A stretch of DNA of 64,000 nt from Nitrospiria bacterium (GTDB lineage: Bacteria; Nitrospirota; UBA9217): positions 23,261 through 87,260 of the forward strand of contig CAKKRC010000028.1 in assembly GCA_919902495.1 (NCBI GenBank), given 5' to 3'. The position numbers were made by a program, and so were the translations under genes. The notes beneath the pieces were generated by a model. The model searched no databases and was not told the DNA's origin. It saw only the letters and a list, made by a program, of their open reading frames with translations. This document shows positions 16,890 to 25,412 of the stretch, piece after piece (within the stretch, counting starts at the first letter, position 1; each line of letters starts with the position of its first letter).

Positions 16890-16892
16890 AAG

Positions 16893-17810
16893 TTAATGCA
16901 GGCCCTTCATGTACTCAACCAGCGCGTCGATCTCAGCATCCTTGAGGACCCCTTTCTGCGACGGCATGATGGGGGGGAATCCCTTCACCACATCCGCCTG
17001 GGGATCGACCAGGGACTTGCGGAGATAAGCGTCAGTTGCCGTGATCTCGCGTTCCTTGCCGCCCGTCAGCACCGTAACACGATGGCCGGAGACTCCCTTC
17101 AGGGTAGGTCCCACCTTGGGCGAACCATCAATGCTGTGGCAGGCTGAACAGCCCTTGTCCGCAAACAGTTTAACTCCGTCCGGACCCGATCTGCCGTCAG
17201 ACGCCTTCCCGGTCGCCCCGCGGTACCAGGCATTGAAATCTTGCTCCGACATGACCTCGACCTTGGTGACCATTGCCGAGTGGCCCATGCCGCAGTATTC
17301 GGTGCAGAAGAGGTCGTAGGACCCGGTGAGCTCGGGCTGGAACCAAAGATAGTTCTCCCTGCCGGGAACGGCATCCTCTTTCACGCGAAAGGCAGGGATC
17401 GAGAGGCTGTGCAGGACGTCCGACGACGTGATGGCGAGCTTCACCGGCTGGTTCACCGGCACCTTCAGTACCTCGCTCGTGGCGCCGTTCTCATACGTGA
17501 AGCGCCATGACCACATGCGCGCGGTGACCTTCACCAGCATGGCGTCCTGCGGCACGGTGCGCATATACACGAAGCCCTTCCAGCCGACCCAGAAGATGGC
17601 GAGCACCAGGAGTGTGGGGATCACCGTCCAGACGATCTCGAGGGCCAGGTTGCCCTCGATGTTCTCGGCATGCGGATGCTTCGACCTCCGGTACCGGACG
17701 GCGAAGTAGACCATCGCGCCGGTGACGCCGACCAGCAGGACGAGCGATATCCCCATGATGAACAGGAATACGCTGTCGACCGAGCTTGAGAGATTTGTCC
17801 AGCCGTGCAT
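16893..17810 (-). CDS. coxB: Cytochrome c oxidase subunit II with fused cytochrome c domain (caa3 type)
   Basis: 305 residues. Two N-terminal membrane helices (VFLFIMGISLVLLVG and VWTVIPTLLVLAIFWVG) are followed by a cupredoxin domain. The CuA ligands are visible in DVLHSLSIP and CTEYCGMGHSAM. The C-terminal 90 residues are a class I cytochrome c with CSACH and a Met in PPIMPSQKG. This fused form accepts electrons directly from soluble carriers. No lipobox or long signal is seen. Confidence 0.94.
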   Translation of the reverse strand: MHGWTNLSSSVDSVFLFIMGISLVLLVGVTGAMVYFAVRYRRSKHPHAENIEGNLALEIVWTVIPTLLVLAIFWVGWKGFVYMRTVPQDAMLVKVTARMWSWRFTYENGATSEVLKVPVNQPVKLAITSSDVLHSLSIPAFRVKEDAVPGRENYLWFQPELTGSYDLFCTEYCGMGHSAMVTKVEVMSEQDFNAWYRGATGKASDGRSGPDGVKLFADKGCSACHSIDGSPKVGPTLKGVSGHRVTVLTGGKEREITATDAYLRKSLVDPQADVVKGFPPIMPSQKGVLKDAEIDALVEYMKGLH

Positions 17811-17824
17811 AAGAACCTCAGATC

Positions 17825-17935
17825 ATTGGAAATAGCAAATATTAAATTGGAAATTGGAACTTGGAACTTGAAGACCTGTCCAAAGAGTCTTCCTTAACTT
17901 TGAAATTTCCAATCTGCAATTTTCAACTTACAATC
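17825..17935. repeat. AT-rich inverted repeat between coxD and coxB
   Basis: Left arm units 'aaattggaaattgg' and 'aacttggaacttg'; right arm 'gaaatttccaatctgc' and 'aattttcaacttac' is the approximate reverse complement. It is compositionally unlike the flanking genes. Confidence 0.6.
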
Positions 17936-17958
17936 CCTTCGGCGAGCCAGCCCAAGGG

Positions 17959-18243
17959 CTACCTGTACCACACATCCACGAACGTCAGCCCGATGATGAC
18001 CGCGAGAGTGATGATCGGGACCAGCAGGAGAAGTTTCAGGAGACGTTTTTCATACTTCAGGTGCATGAAGTACCACAGCACGAAACCGGCCTTGATCGAA
18101 GCGATCATGATGGCCGTGAACGTACTGAACGCGCCGAGGTCCGCCTTCGCGACCGTGACCGTCACCGCCGTCAGCATGAGCAGCACGATCCAGACGGATA
18201 CAAAGGTCTTCGTTGGGACGATATGTTTATCCTGTTCGTTCAT
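17959..18243 (-). CDS. coxD: Cytochrome c oxidase subunit IV (CtaF/CoxD type)
   Basis: 94 residues from ATG 18243 with three predicted membrane helices. The helix 2 segment 'SIKAGFVLWYFMHLKYE' is the hallmark of prokaryotic COX subunit IV. It helps stabilise the CuB region of subunit I. It lies between the zinc-ribbon gene and coxB. Confidence 0.88.
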   Translation of the reverse strand: MNEQDKHIVPTKTFVSVWIVLLMLTAVTVTVAKADLGAFSTFTAIMIASIKAGFVLWYFMHLKYEKRLLKLLLLVPIITLAVIIGLTFVDVWYR

Positions 18244-18278
18244 GATGTATTGGCGCTTGACCCCTGACCCTTCTGTTC

Positions 18279-18560
18279 CTATTCCAGCGCTTCCCCGCAA
18301 TGTCCGCACCGTGCCGGAGTGAGGAGCGTCCACCGGTACAGGTCCATTCCGAGCAGCTTCATCGGCTTGAGCAGCAAGGGCATCCTGCACTTCGGACAGC
18401 GGTTGATGAACGCGGCGAGAATGTAGATCACGACGCCCGCCAGCAAGTATCCCATGACCATGAGGTGACCCGCCTGGAATCCCCAGACGCCGAATCCCAT
18501 GAGGAAGAAGCCGACGACCCAGACAAGCAAAACGATCCCGTGTATCGTGCGACGGCTCAT
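18279..18560 (-). CDS. Small membrane protein with zinc ribbon, in the cox cluster
   Basis: 93 residues. Two N-terminal membrane helices (IVLLVWVVGFFLMGFGVWG and LMVMGYLLAGVVIYILAAF) are followed by CPKC and, 30 residues later, CGHC, a split zinc ribbon. I do not recognise a named family. Its conserved position between coxC and coxD genes suggests a role in oxidase assembly or metal delivery, which is inference. Confidence 0.68.
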   Translation of the reverse strand: MSRRTIHGIVLLVWVVGFFLMGFGVWGFQAGHLMVMGYLLAGVVIYILAAFINRCPKCRMPLLLKPMKLLGMDLYRWTLLTPARCGHCGEALE

Positions 18561-18626
18561 GTTGTTGAACCCTTGCGCCTTTCAAGAACAAACCATAATG
18601 GAACCACGGGTCCCGAAAGACAACAG

Positions 18627-18680
18627 CACCCTCACCCCTGCCCCTCCCCCTCAGGGGGAGGGAAAAAGGGCGGGGGTTGT
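18627..18680. repeat. G/C-tract palindrome between coxC and the zinc-ribbon gene
   Basis: 'cctccccctcagggggagg' is the core of a longer imperfect palindrome. It is flanked by half arms of the ACCACGG/ACACACAGATG family (about 18602-18610 and 18690-18710). Confidence 0.6.
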
Positions 18681-18785
18681 TCTTGCCGGGACACACAGAT
18701 GAACACGGAATTGATACTTACTGAATACGTCTTAAACCGTGTGCGGCGGAGCCGCCAGTGGTTATAACGCCCTGCTCTGCCTGAT

Positions 18786-19403
18786 CTAGGTGATCAGATA
18801 GAACAGCGGAAACAGGTATATCCAGATAAGGTCCACGAGATGCCAGTAGAGTCCCGCGTTCTCCAGCTTGACATAGTCCGCGCCGGTGATCCTCTGCCGC
18901 ATGGTCAAGGTCAGCATGATCCCGATGAGGACAAGGCCCACGACGACGTGGATCCCGTGGAGTCCGGTCATAACGTAGTAAAGACCGTAAAACAGGATCT
19001 CACCGTGACTCCGCGTCAACAGTTCGGGGGCGTTCGGATACAGTCCTTCATGGATATGGCCGCTCCACTCAAAATACTTGTTCACGAGAAAGACAAGGCC
19101 CAGCACGATCGTAGCGGACTGCAGCAGGACCGATCGCCTGCTGTTCCCGCGACGGAGCGCCGAGATGGAGAGCGCCATGGTCAGGCTGCTCGTGAGCAGG
19201 ATGACCGTATTGACCGTTCCGAGGACGACGCTCAGCCCGGCCGCGGCAGCATGGAAGTCCTGCGGATACATCGACCGGTACACGGAATAGACCAGGAACA
19301 GCCCGCCGAAGAGAAGTATCTCCGTGAACAGGAAGAGCCACATGCCGAGTTTGGAGCCGGCGTAGTCCTTGTGGGGCGATGCTGTTTGAGCGATATCGTT
19401 CAT
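18786..19403 (-). CDS. coxC: Cytochrome c oxidase subunit III
   Basis: 205 residues, five predicted membrane helices. 'KLGMWLFLFTEILLFGGLF' (start), 'GLHGIHVVVGLV' and the ending 'YWHLVDLIWIYLFPLFYL' are characteristic of COX3. The short five-helix form is usual for bacterial caa3 oxidases. It is encoded after coxA with a repeat element between. Confidence 0.93.
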   Translation of the reverse strand: MNDIAQTASPHKDYAGSKLGMWLFLFTEILLFGGLFLVYSVYRSMYPQDFHAAAAGLSVVLGTVNTVILLTSSLTMALSISALRRGNSRRSVLLQSATIVLGLVFLVNKYFEWSGHIHEGLYPNAPELLTRSHGEILFYGLYYVMTGLHGIHVVVGLVLIGIMLTLTMRQRITGADYVKLENAGLYWHLVDLIWIYLFPLFYLIT

Positions 19404-19415
19404 AGATCAACGTCT

Positions 19416-19545
19416 ACCACGGAGACACGGAGTCACGGAGAAAAATCAATAGCAGGTCTTAAGATCACTACTGGTTTTCATCCGTGTCCATCTGTGTTCA
19501 TCTGTGGTTAATAGCTGTATGTTTTTCTTTATATCTCCGTGGTTA
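19416..19545. repeat. Inverted-repeat element between coxA and coxC
   Basis: Left arm 19416-19440 (accacggagacacgg, then agtcacggag). Right arms lie at 19479-19510 ('catccgtgtccatctg', 'tgttcatctgtggtta') and 19534-19545 (ctccgtggtta). It looks like a compound of two copies. Confidence 0.65.
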
Positions 19546-21129
19546 CTTGTAGTTGTACGGTCCTGTCGTGACCTCGGGGATCTTCTCGAAGTTCTCCGCC
19601 GGCGGCGGCGAGGTGGTCTTCCACTCCAGCGTGGTCCCGCCCCAGGGGTTGTCGCCGGCCTTCTCTCCGTCCTTAAGGGAGCGCAGAAGATTGTACACCA
19701 TGAGCAGGATACCCGTGGCAAGGACCCAGGACCCGATGGTGGCGATGACATGGCCGGTCTGATACTGCGGCAGGTAGTCGTAGTAACGCCGCGGCATGCC
19801 CTGCCAGCCCAGGATGAACATGGGGAAGTAGAGAGTGTTGAACCCGACAAAGAGAACGAGGGCGGCGACCCGCGCGCGGCCCTCGTGGTACATCCGTCCG
19901 GACATCTTGGGGAACCAGTAGTGGAGGCTGGCGAAGAAGGCGAAGGCAGTGCCGCCGAACATGACGTAGTGGAAATGAGCGACGATGAAATAGGTGCCAT
20001 GGACGTGGACGTTCGTGGCGAGCGCCCCCTGCACCAGTCCGGTAAGCCCGCCGATGGAGAACAGGAAGATGAATGCCATTACATAGAGGAACGGCGTGTC
20101 CAGCCGGATGGACCCCTTGTACATGCTCGCCACCCAGTTGAACACCTTGATGCCGCTCGGAACGGCCACGAGAAAGGTGAGGAGCGAGAAGATCATCCTT
20201 GCTTCGTCGCTCATCCCGCTGGTGAACATGTGGTGGCCCCAGACAAGGTAGCCGAAGAGGGCGATACCGAGGCTCGAGAAGGCGATGGCCTTGTACCCGA
20301 AAATGGTCCGCCGGGCAAAGACCGGGATGATCTCGCTGACGGCGCCCATGGCCGGCAGGATCATGATGTAGACCGCCGGGTGGGAGTATATCCAGAAGAG
20401 GTGCTCGAAAAGGATGGGGTCGCCGCCCTTGGCGGGGTCGAAGAAACCTACGCCGAAGAACCGTTCGGCCATGAGCATCAGCAGTGTGATGGCGATGACC
20501 GGCGTGGCCAGGAGCTGCACCCAGCCCGTGGCATAGATCGACCAGACGAAGAGGGGCATGCGGAACCACGACATCCCGGGCGCGCGCAGGCGGTGAATGG
20601 TCGTGACGAAGTTGAGCCCCGTGAGCGTCGAGGAGATGCCCATGAGGAAGACGCCGAAGACCGCCAACGATACGTTCGTTCCCGTCCGTATGCTGTAGGG
20701 GACATAGAAGGTCCAGCCCGTGTCGGGCGCGCCTCCGCCGGTGAAGAGCGAGGTGATGGCGACTGCCGCGCCGGTGATGTAGAACCACCACGATAAGAGA
20801 TTGAGCCGCGGGAAGGACACGTCCTGTGCGCCGATCTGGAGCGGCAGCATGAAGTTCCCCAGCGCCGCTGGGATGCCGGGGATGATGAACAGGAAGATCA
20901 TGATCACACCGTGGAGGGTAAAGAGCGCGTTGTAGGTGGACGCGGCCATGAGCGTCCTGCCCGGCGCGATGAGCTCCAGCCGCATGAGGAGGCCGAGCGT
21001 CATGCCCGTGAGGAAGAATACGGTCATGCAGGAAAGGTACAGGAGTCCGATGCGCTTGTGGTCCGTCGAGAGGACCCAGGCGAGGAGGCCGCTGTGCTTG
21101 CCGGGAGTGTTGTAGAAGCTCGATTTCAT
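19543..21129 (-). CDS. coxA: Cytochrome c oxidase subunit I (haem-copper oxidase, A2-like)
   Basis: 528 residues from ATG 21129 (MKSSFYNTPGKHSG). The frame extends 13 codons further, but that stretch is encoded by repeat DNA. The catalytic core is present: CuB His/Tyr in YSHPAVYIMILP, the HH pair in VWGHHMFTSGM and the haem ligands in HVHGTYFIVAHFHYVMFGG. YSHPxV in place of GHPEV marks the A2 type of proton channel. It should reduce O2 to water at the membrane and fits the caa3-type CoxB. Confidence 0.94.
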   Translation of the reverse strand: MKSSFYNTPGKHSGLLAWVLSTDHKRIGLLYLSCMTVFFLTGMTLGLLMRLELIAPGRTLMAASTYNALFTLHGVIMIFLFIIPGIPAALGNFMLPLQIGAQDVSFPRLNLLSWWFYITGAAVAITSLFTGGGAPDTGWTFYVPYSIRTGTNVSLAVFGVFLMGISSTLTGLNFVTTIHRLRAPGMSWFRMPLFVWSIYATGWVQLLATPVIAITLLMLMAERFFGVGFFDPAKGGDPILFEHLFWIYSHPAVYIMILPAMGAVSEIIPVFARRTIFGYKAIAFSSLGIALFGYLVWGHHMFTSGMSDEARMIFSLLTFLVAVPSGIKVFNWVASMYKGSIRLDTPFLYVMAFIFLFSIGGLTGLVQGALATNVHVHGTYFIVAHFHYVMFGGTAFAFFASLHYWFPKMSGRMYHEGRARVAALVLFVGFNTLYFPMFILGWQGMPRRYYDYLPQYQTGHVIATIGSWVLATGILLMVYNLLRSLKDGEKAGDNPWGGTTLEWKTTSPPPAENFEKIPEVTTGPYNYK

Positions 21130-21143
21130 AAGATCAAGACCTT

Positions 21144-21561
21144 TTGCCACCGAGGACACCGAGGTCACAGAGAAATACGTTTAACACCGGATACCAATTT
21201 GGAGGCGCCGAAATTTATCAGGAGCGCTCGTTTTAGATTCGTACTCTTCAAATAGGAAAGCGTCTGAGCGGAATAGATTTCGTTCAGAGTTCTTGTTGCC
21301 TTGATCTCGACGATCACTTGTTGTTCAACAACAAGGTCCAGCCGTTGACCTTTGATGACCTTGCCCTTATAAATGACGTCGATATCCTTTTGCCGCTCAA
21401 ATGCTATTTCCCTGATCCTAAACTCATGACAGAGAGCTTCCTCATATATTGATTCCAGCAACCCGGGACCAAGAATGCGATGCACCTCTATTGCACAGGA
21501 AATGATCTGTTCTGTGAGAAGGTCTTTGGGTTCTCTCGGAGACCTCGGTGTTCTCGGTGGC
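21144..21561. mobile_element. Candidate mobile element: GxxExxY gene inside terminal inverted repeats
   Basis: Left end 21144-21170 reads GCCACCGAGGACACCGAGG followed by tcacagag. The right end, 21535-21561, is its reverse complement with about 3 mismatches in 27. The 418-bp unit contains essentially only the GxxExxY gene. Arms of the same type occur without a gene at 7740-7823 and, more diverged, at several other sites. I cannot identify a target-site duplication. Confidence 0.5.
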
Positions 21562-21575
21562 AAATCTGTTTTCAA
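21165..21575 (-). CDS. GxxExxY protein (PD-(D/E)XK nuclease-like)
   Basis: 136 residues at most. 'LLTEQIISCAIEVHRILGPGLLESIYEEAL' (two segments) contains the name-giving G-x2-E-x2-Y (GLLESIY). 'RLDLVVEQQVIVEIKA' supplies D ... E-x-K of the PD-(D/E)XK nuclease fold. The first about 17 residues (TTG start at 21575, overlapping the sco stop as TTGA) are encoded by the inverted repeat, so the true start may be further in. No substrate is known for the family. It splits the sco-coxA operon and is flanked by inverted repeats, so it looks like an insertion. Confidence 0.8.
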   Translation of the reverse strand: MKTDLPPRTPRSPREPKDLLTEQIISCAIEVHRILGPGLLESIYEEALCHEFRIREIAFERQKDIDVIYKGKVIKGQRLDLVVEQQVIVEIKATRTLNEIYSAQTLSYLKSTNLKRALLINFGASKLVSGVKRISL

Positions 21576-22354
21576 GGTTTTTTTCCTTTCCCCGGGCTTG
21601 TCACCATCAGATAAATAAAGAAGGAGGCCAGCGTAAGGACCATGACCGTACCGACGACCTTCAGGATGTTGAACACATAGGATTTCTTCTGCGGATCGTA
21701 GCTGAAACAGTACGCAAGCACCCTGCCTGCCGGTGAGCCGATCTTGCCCTGGCTGGCCTCGGTGACGGCCATGGTGATCTCGAAGGGGAGGAAGGTAACG
21801 CCGGAGAGGTAGCGCGTCACCTTGCCGCCGGGAGCCAGGACGATGATGGCGATGGGATGGGAGAAATCCTCACCGTCCCGCTGGAACGTGTAGCCCACGG
21901 CATCGGTGAACTTCCGTATGTTCGCGTTGTCGCCGGTCAGGAACATCCACTCGCTTTCGGGGAAGGGCTTCCGGACAGCAGCGATATAGTTTGGTTTTTT
22001 CTCCCGGGCGATGGCGGGGCCTTCCCGCTCATCGAAGCTCAAGGTGACGACGCGGTAGTCCCTGCCGGGCTGAACGAGCTCCAGTTTGCCCAGCGCGCCG
22101 GCAAGGCCCGTCAGAAGCAGGGGACAGGTATGGGAGCAGTGCAGGTACACCGGAGCGATGATGGTGGGCTTGTCAATGAGGGTCCTGAGGTTGACCGGTT
22201 TCCCGTTCTCATCCTTGAGCAGGATGTCGCCGGGAATGACCGCGCCGAGCTTCTCGTCCAGAATGATGTCCGCCTTGCCGGATTTGGCCTCGTGGGCTAC
22301 GACCGGGAATGCAGCGGCAAGGATGAACAGCAACAGGGGGACCAGTTTGCTCAC
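21572..22354 (-). CDS. SCO1/SenC-family copper chaperone for the oxidase
   Basis: 260 residues from GTG 22354 (MSKLVPLLLFIL), chosen because GAGGTG sits 8 nt upstream and the signal peptide then begins properly; a TTG at 22390 is the alternative. The thioredoxin fold carries the copper site CSHTC (CxxxC) and the downstream His in DFSHPIAI. A C-terminal membrane helix (VVGTVMVLTLASFFIYLMV) anchors it, so it may be held at both ends. It should metallate CuA of CoxB. It is the first gene of the cox cluster. Confidence 0.88.
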   Translation of the reverse strand: MSKLVPLLLFILAAAFPVVAHEAKSGKADIILDEKLGAVIPGDILLKDENGKPVNLRTLIDKPTIIAPVYLHCSHTCPLLLTGLAGALGKLELVQPGRDYRVVTLSFDEREGPAIAREKKPNYIAAVRKPFPESEWMFLTGDNANIRKFTDAVGYTFQRDGEDFSHPIAIIVLAPGGKVTRYLSGVTFLPFEITMAVTEASQGKIGSPAGRVLAYCFSYDPQKKSYVFNILKVVGTVMVLTLASFFIYLMVTSPGKGKKP

Positions 22355-22501
22355 GGGACACCTCGTAGACAGAGAGAAGAGGCTATACAAACAAAATGAG
22401 CATAACGCAAACGACCGGGGAAATCAAGCCGGGACCCGATATAATATATTCCGCCTTGTCCTCCCCCCGCGACTGAGGTATCATATTTTCAGAACGTCAT
22501 C

Positions 22502-23929
22502 ATGAACATCCTCCTCATCAGCACGAACCGGAATACCCTCCCCATGCCCGTGATGCCCATCGGCGCCTGCATGGTGGCGGAGGCCTGCGAGCGCGCGGGC
22601 CATCGCGTCACGATGTTGGACCTCATGTTCGAGCGAAAGCCGCATGAGGCGGTCAGAAATGTCATCCGTTCGTCCCGGCCCGACGTGGTCGGCCTGTCTG
22701 TGCGGAACATCGACAATAACGATATGCGGGAGACCGCGTTCTTTCTCGAAGACCTGCGCCGCATCGTGAACACCGTCCGGGAACATTGCGCCGCGCCGGT
22801 CATCCTGGGCGGCGCTGCGCTGGCGGTGATGCCCGAAGCGATCCTGCGTTTTTGCGAGGTCTCCTGCGCCGTGCTGGGAGACGGGGAGACGGTCTTCCCC
22901 CTGCTCCTGGAGCGCATCGCTGAAGGGGAACCATTCGGCGATGTGCCCGGCATCGCCTGTCTGGACCATGACGGGTTCAACAGCACGCCCTGTCCCGGCC
23001 AGGGAGGCGCCACGGAATGCGGGGCGCCCGGCTACCACCGCTGGGTGGATGTGCCCGCGTACCGTTCCCAGCTCGCCACCGCCCCACTCCAGACCAAGCT
23101 TGGGTGCGCCTTCCAGTGCGTTTATTGCACCTACCGCAAGATCGAGGGGAATGGCCACCGGCTTGCTGATCCCTTGAGCGTGGCTGACGCCGTCATGCGG
23201 CTGGCGGATTCCGGTCTCCGGGACATTGAATTGGTGGACAGCGTGTTCAATGTTCCCTATGATCACGCCCGCGGAGTGTGCGACGCGCTCGCAATGGTAA
23301 AGCACGGGGCGCGGCTTCAGAGCCTGGAGCTGAATCCGCGGTCCTTCGATGACGGACTGGTGTCGGCCATGGAACGTGCGGGCTTTGCCGGCATGGGGCT
23401 GACCGTGGAGAGCGCGTCGGACCGCGTTCTCGAGGGGCTGCGCAAGGGATTCACGACCCGTGAGGTGCATAACGCCGCCGAGGTTGTGGGCCGGCACGGC
23501 ATCCCCTGCGCGTGGATATTCTTGTTGGGAGGGCCGGGAGAGACGCAGGATACGGTGGCTGAAACGCTCCGGTTCGCCAGGAACGCAGCCAGGCCGCAGG
23601 ACGTGGTGTTCTTCAATATAGGCATCAGGATCTATCCGGGGACGGAGCTGGAGTCAATCGCGCGGCGCCAGGGCGTGCTCACAGCCCCCCCGGAACAGAT
23701 GCTCCGGCCCGTGTTCTATGTATCGCCGGACGTGGATGCGGCATGGATGATGGACGAGGTCAGAAGGTCCATGAACGTGCACATGAACTTCATCAATACC
23801 GATTCCATCGGGCTGTCTATACTTCCCCGGGTCCACCGGTTCGCGCACCTGCTGGGCGTGCGTCCCCCGCTGTGGCGGCACACGCGGTTCATAAGACGGG
23901 GCTTGAGGATGATGGGCATGGATGTGTGA
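22502..23929 (+). CDS. B12-binding-domain radical SAM protein
   Basis: 475 residues. The N-terminal cobalamin-binding-like domain (residues 1-140: ILLISTNRNTLPMPVMPIGA ... PDVVGLSVRNID ... VILGGAAL) lacks a clear DxHxxG. The radical SAM core has CAFQCVYC (CxxxCxxC) near residue 203, followed by ELNPRSFDD and GPGETQDTV. The C-terminus is Arg-rich. This is the layout of the BchE/lipid-biosynthesis class of anaerobic enzymes; the substrate cannot be deduced. It is divergent from sco. Confidence 0.88.
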   Translation: MNILLISTNRNTLPMPVMPIGACMVAEACERAGHRVTMLDLMFERKPHEAVRNVIRSSRPDVVGLSVRNIDNNDMRETAFFLEDLRRIVNTVREHCAAPVILGGAALAVMPEAILRFCEVSCAVLGDGETVFPLLLERIAEGEPFGDVPGIACLDHDGFNSTPCPGQGGATECGAPGYHRWVDVPAYRSQLATAPLQTKLGCAFQCVYCTYRKIEGNGHRLADPLSVADAVMRLADSGLRDIELVDSVFNVPYDHARGVCDALAMVKHGARLQSLELNPRSFDDGLVSAMERAGFAGMGLTVESASDRVLEGLRKGFTTREVHNAAEVVGRHGIPCAWIFLLGGPGETQDTVAETLRFARNAARPQDVVFFNIGIRIYPGTELESIARRQGVLTAPPEQMLRPVFYVSPDVDAAWMMDEVRRSMNVHMNFINTDSIGLSILPRVHRFAHLLGVRPPLWRHTRFIRRGLRMMGMDV

Positions 23930-23954
23930 AAGACAGTGCGGAGTGGCGAGCCTG

Positions 23955-24053
23955 CCCCGTTAGAGATTCATCACAGCGGGTATAATTGCCATCGATGTGC
24001 AGGTGAATCACGCCATACTAAAATATTCTGTCTTCGCTCAATCTCTAACGGGG
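23955..24053. repeat. Perfect 14-bp inverted repeat, 71-bp loop
   Basis: CCCCGTTAGAGATT (23955-23968) and AATCTCTAACGGGG (24040-24053). The outer flanks are also related (gcggagtggcg / gaacggagtgcgg). No ORF lies between. Confidence 0.6.
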
Positions 24054-24153
24054 TGAACGGAGTGCGGAATAGATTGCATCACTATTGTTTCTTCGTGTCT
24101 TAGCGTCTTTCCGGCTAATGGCACATCAGGAAATGATCAAAAATACCACTTCC

Positions 24154-24254
24154 GCCACCGAGTTCACCGAGTACACAGAGAACGGCTGACCTTGACCGTT
24201 GTCAGGATTTCCTCGGCGCCCTCGGTGTCCTCGCTTAGAAGCGCCTACTTTTGG
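24154..24254. repeat. MITE-like element with GCGCCTACTTTTGGCTG tail
   Basis: Left arm GCCACCGAGTTCACCGAG (from 24154); right part 'cctcggcgccctcgg', 'tgtcctcg' is the reverse complement of CACCGAG units. The right end carries GCGCCTACTTTTGGCTG, also found at the ends of the elements at 34343-34508 and 35863-35975. Confidence 0.68.
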
Positions 24255-24304
24255 CTGTGGCGAAAGGGTCTTACTATCACGGTTTCCTGTTGTGAGGATA
24301 CACA

Positions 24305-25369
24305 ATGAACGATCAAACATCAAGCAACGCCTATATCGCTTCCTTCGCGGTCGTGCCGGGGCCGTATGTCGCGGACCAGGCATTCGCCGAGGCGTTCATG
24401 AAGAAGCACTATGGCGGCAGGCTGAACTCCCGGAGCATGGGCCTTATCAGCACCTGTTTTTCCCATCCCAGTATCAACAAGCGCCATTTCGCCATAGATG
24501 ACCCGCTTGAGCTGGTGGACGAGGACCCGGACCGCCGCATTGAACGGTTCACCCGGAGGTCCGTCGAGCTGTCTGCCGAGGCGATCACGAAGGCCCTTGG
24601 CCGGACCGGTGTCAGCGTCAAGGACGTGTCAGGCATCGTAGTGAACACCTGCACGGGCTATATCTGCCCCGGCATCTCCACCTACCTGATCGAACGGCTT
24701 GGTCTTTCTCGCACTATCCGCGCCTTTGATATGGTGGGAAGCGGGTGCGGGGGCGCCGTTCCGAACCTCCAGGCGGCGGGAGCTCTCGTCAAGAGCGGAA
24801 GCGTTGTCGTAAGCGTATCCGTGGAGATCTGCAGCGCGACGCTCCAGATGGGCAATGACCTGAGCCTGATCCTGTCGAACGCCCTGTTCGGCGACGGCGC
24901 GGCAGCGGCAGTACTTTGGGACCGGCCGGCAGGATGGGAGCTTGTCGCGTCGGCCACCCGGTACGTGCCCGAACAGCGCGAGACCATCCGGTATGTTCAT
25001 AAGAACGGGCAGCTCCACAACCAGCTTTCACTCAAGCTGCCGGACCTCGTAAAAAAGGCGGCGGCGGAAGTGGTCGCCGATGTCCTGAAGGCGCGTTCGC
25101 TTACCGTCGACGATGTTAAGCATTGGGCGCTCCATACCGGAGGGGAGAAGATCATCAATGCCGTGCGGGACGAGATCGGGATTCCCGAGGAGCGGCTCGC
25201 GGCAACGCGCAGGGTCCTGTCGGAGTACGGCAACATGTCGTCGCCCACGGTATGGTTCGTGATGGACGAGATCGGCAGGAACGGCGTCGCTCCCGGAGAC
25301 TGGTGCGTCATGATAGCCTACGGAGCAGGGTTGTCGGCGCACGCGTATCTACTGCAAAGGATGCCGTGA
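24305..25369 (+). CDS. Type III polyketide synthase (chalcone/stilbene synthase superfamily)
   Basis: 354 residues. The Cys-His-Asn triad is visible: C148 in GSGCGGAVPNLQAA, His in HWALHTGGEKI and Asn in EYGNMSSPTVWFV. The last motif and 'NTCTGYICPG' separate it from FabH. It should extend an acyl-CoA starter with malonyl-CoA to an alkylpyrone or alkylresorcinol-like product. Neighbours are a radical SAM enzyme (divergent spacer), a DUF5714-like protein and an EamA exporter, a possible small lipid or metabolite locus. Confidence 0.9.
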   Translation: MNDQTSSNAYIASFAVVPGPYVADQAFAEAFMKKHYGGRLNSRSMGLISTCFSHPSINKRHFAIDDPLELVDEDPDRRIERFTRRSVELSAEAITKALGRTGVSVKDVSGIVVNTCTGYICPGISTYLIERLGLSRTIRAFDMVGSGCGGAVPNLQAAGALVKSGSVVVSVSVEICSATLQMGNDLSLILSNALFGDGAAAAVLWDRPAGWELVASATRYVPEQRETIRYVHKNGQLHNQLSLKLPDLVKKAAAEVVADVLKARSLTVDDVKHWALHTGGEKIINAVRDEIGIPEERLAATRRVLSEYGNMSSPTVWFVMDEIGRNGVAPGDWCVMIAYGAGLSAHAYLLQRMP

Positions 25370-25412
25370 TATCGGCATTGTCATCAAAGCGTTGTCGGGG
25401 TATAATCTGACC

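Larger units (their letters stand above)
23930..24304. other. Repeat-rich intergenic region
   Basis: 375 bp with no supportable gene. It contains a perfect 14-bp inverted repeat (23955-23968 / 24040-24053), a half arm 'cttcgtgtcttagcg' at about 24092, and a MITE-like element at 24154-24254. Confidence 0.6.

Noticed and set aside
19504..20796. 430-codon plus-strand open frame across coxA
   Set aside because: Shadow of coxA; the translation is low complexity (Glu/Gly/Arg/Asp) with no hydrophobic or domain pattern.
21127..21168. Upstream extension of coxA (13 codons)
   Set aside because: It is encoded by the inverted repeat, and family members start at the MKSSFYN-like position.
22355..22390. 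TTG start at 22390 for the SCO gene
   Set aside because: It adds 12 residues before the signal peptide and has no RBS; GTG 22354 has GAGGTG upstream.
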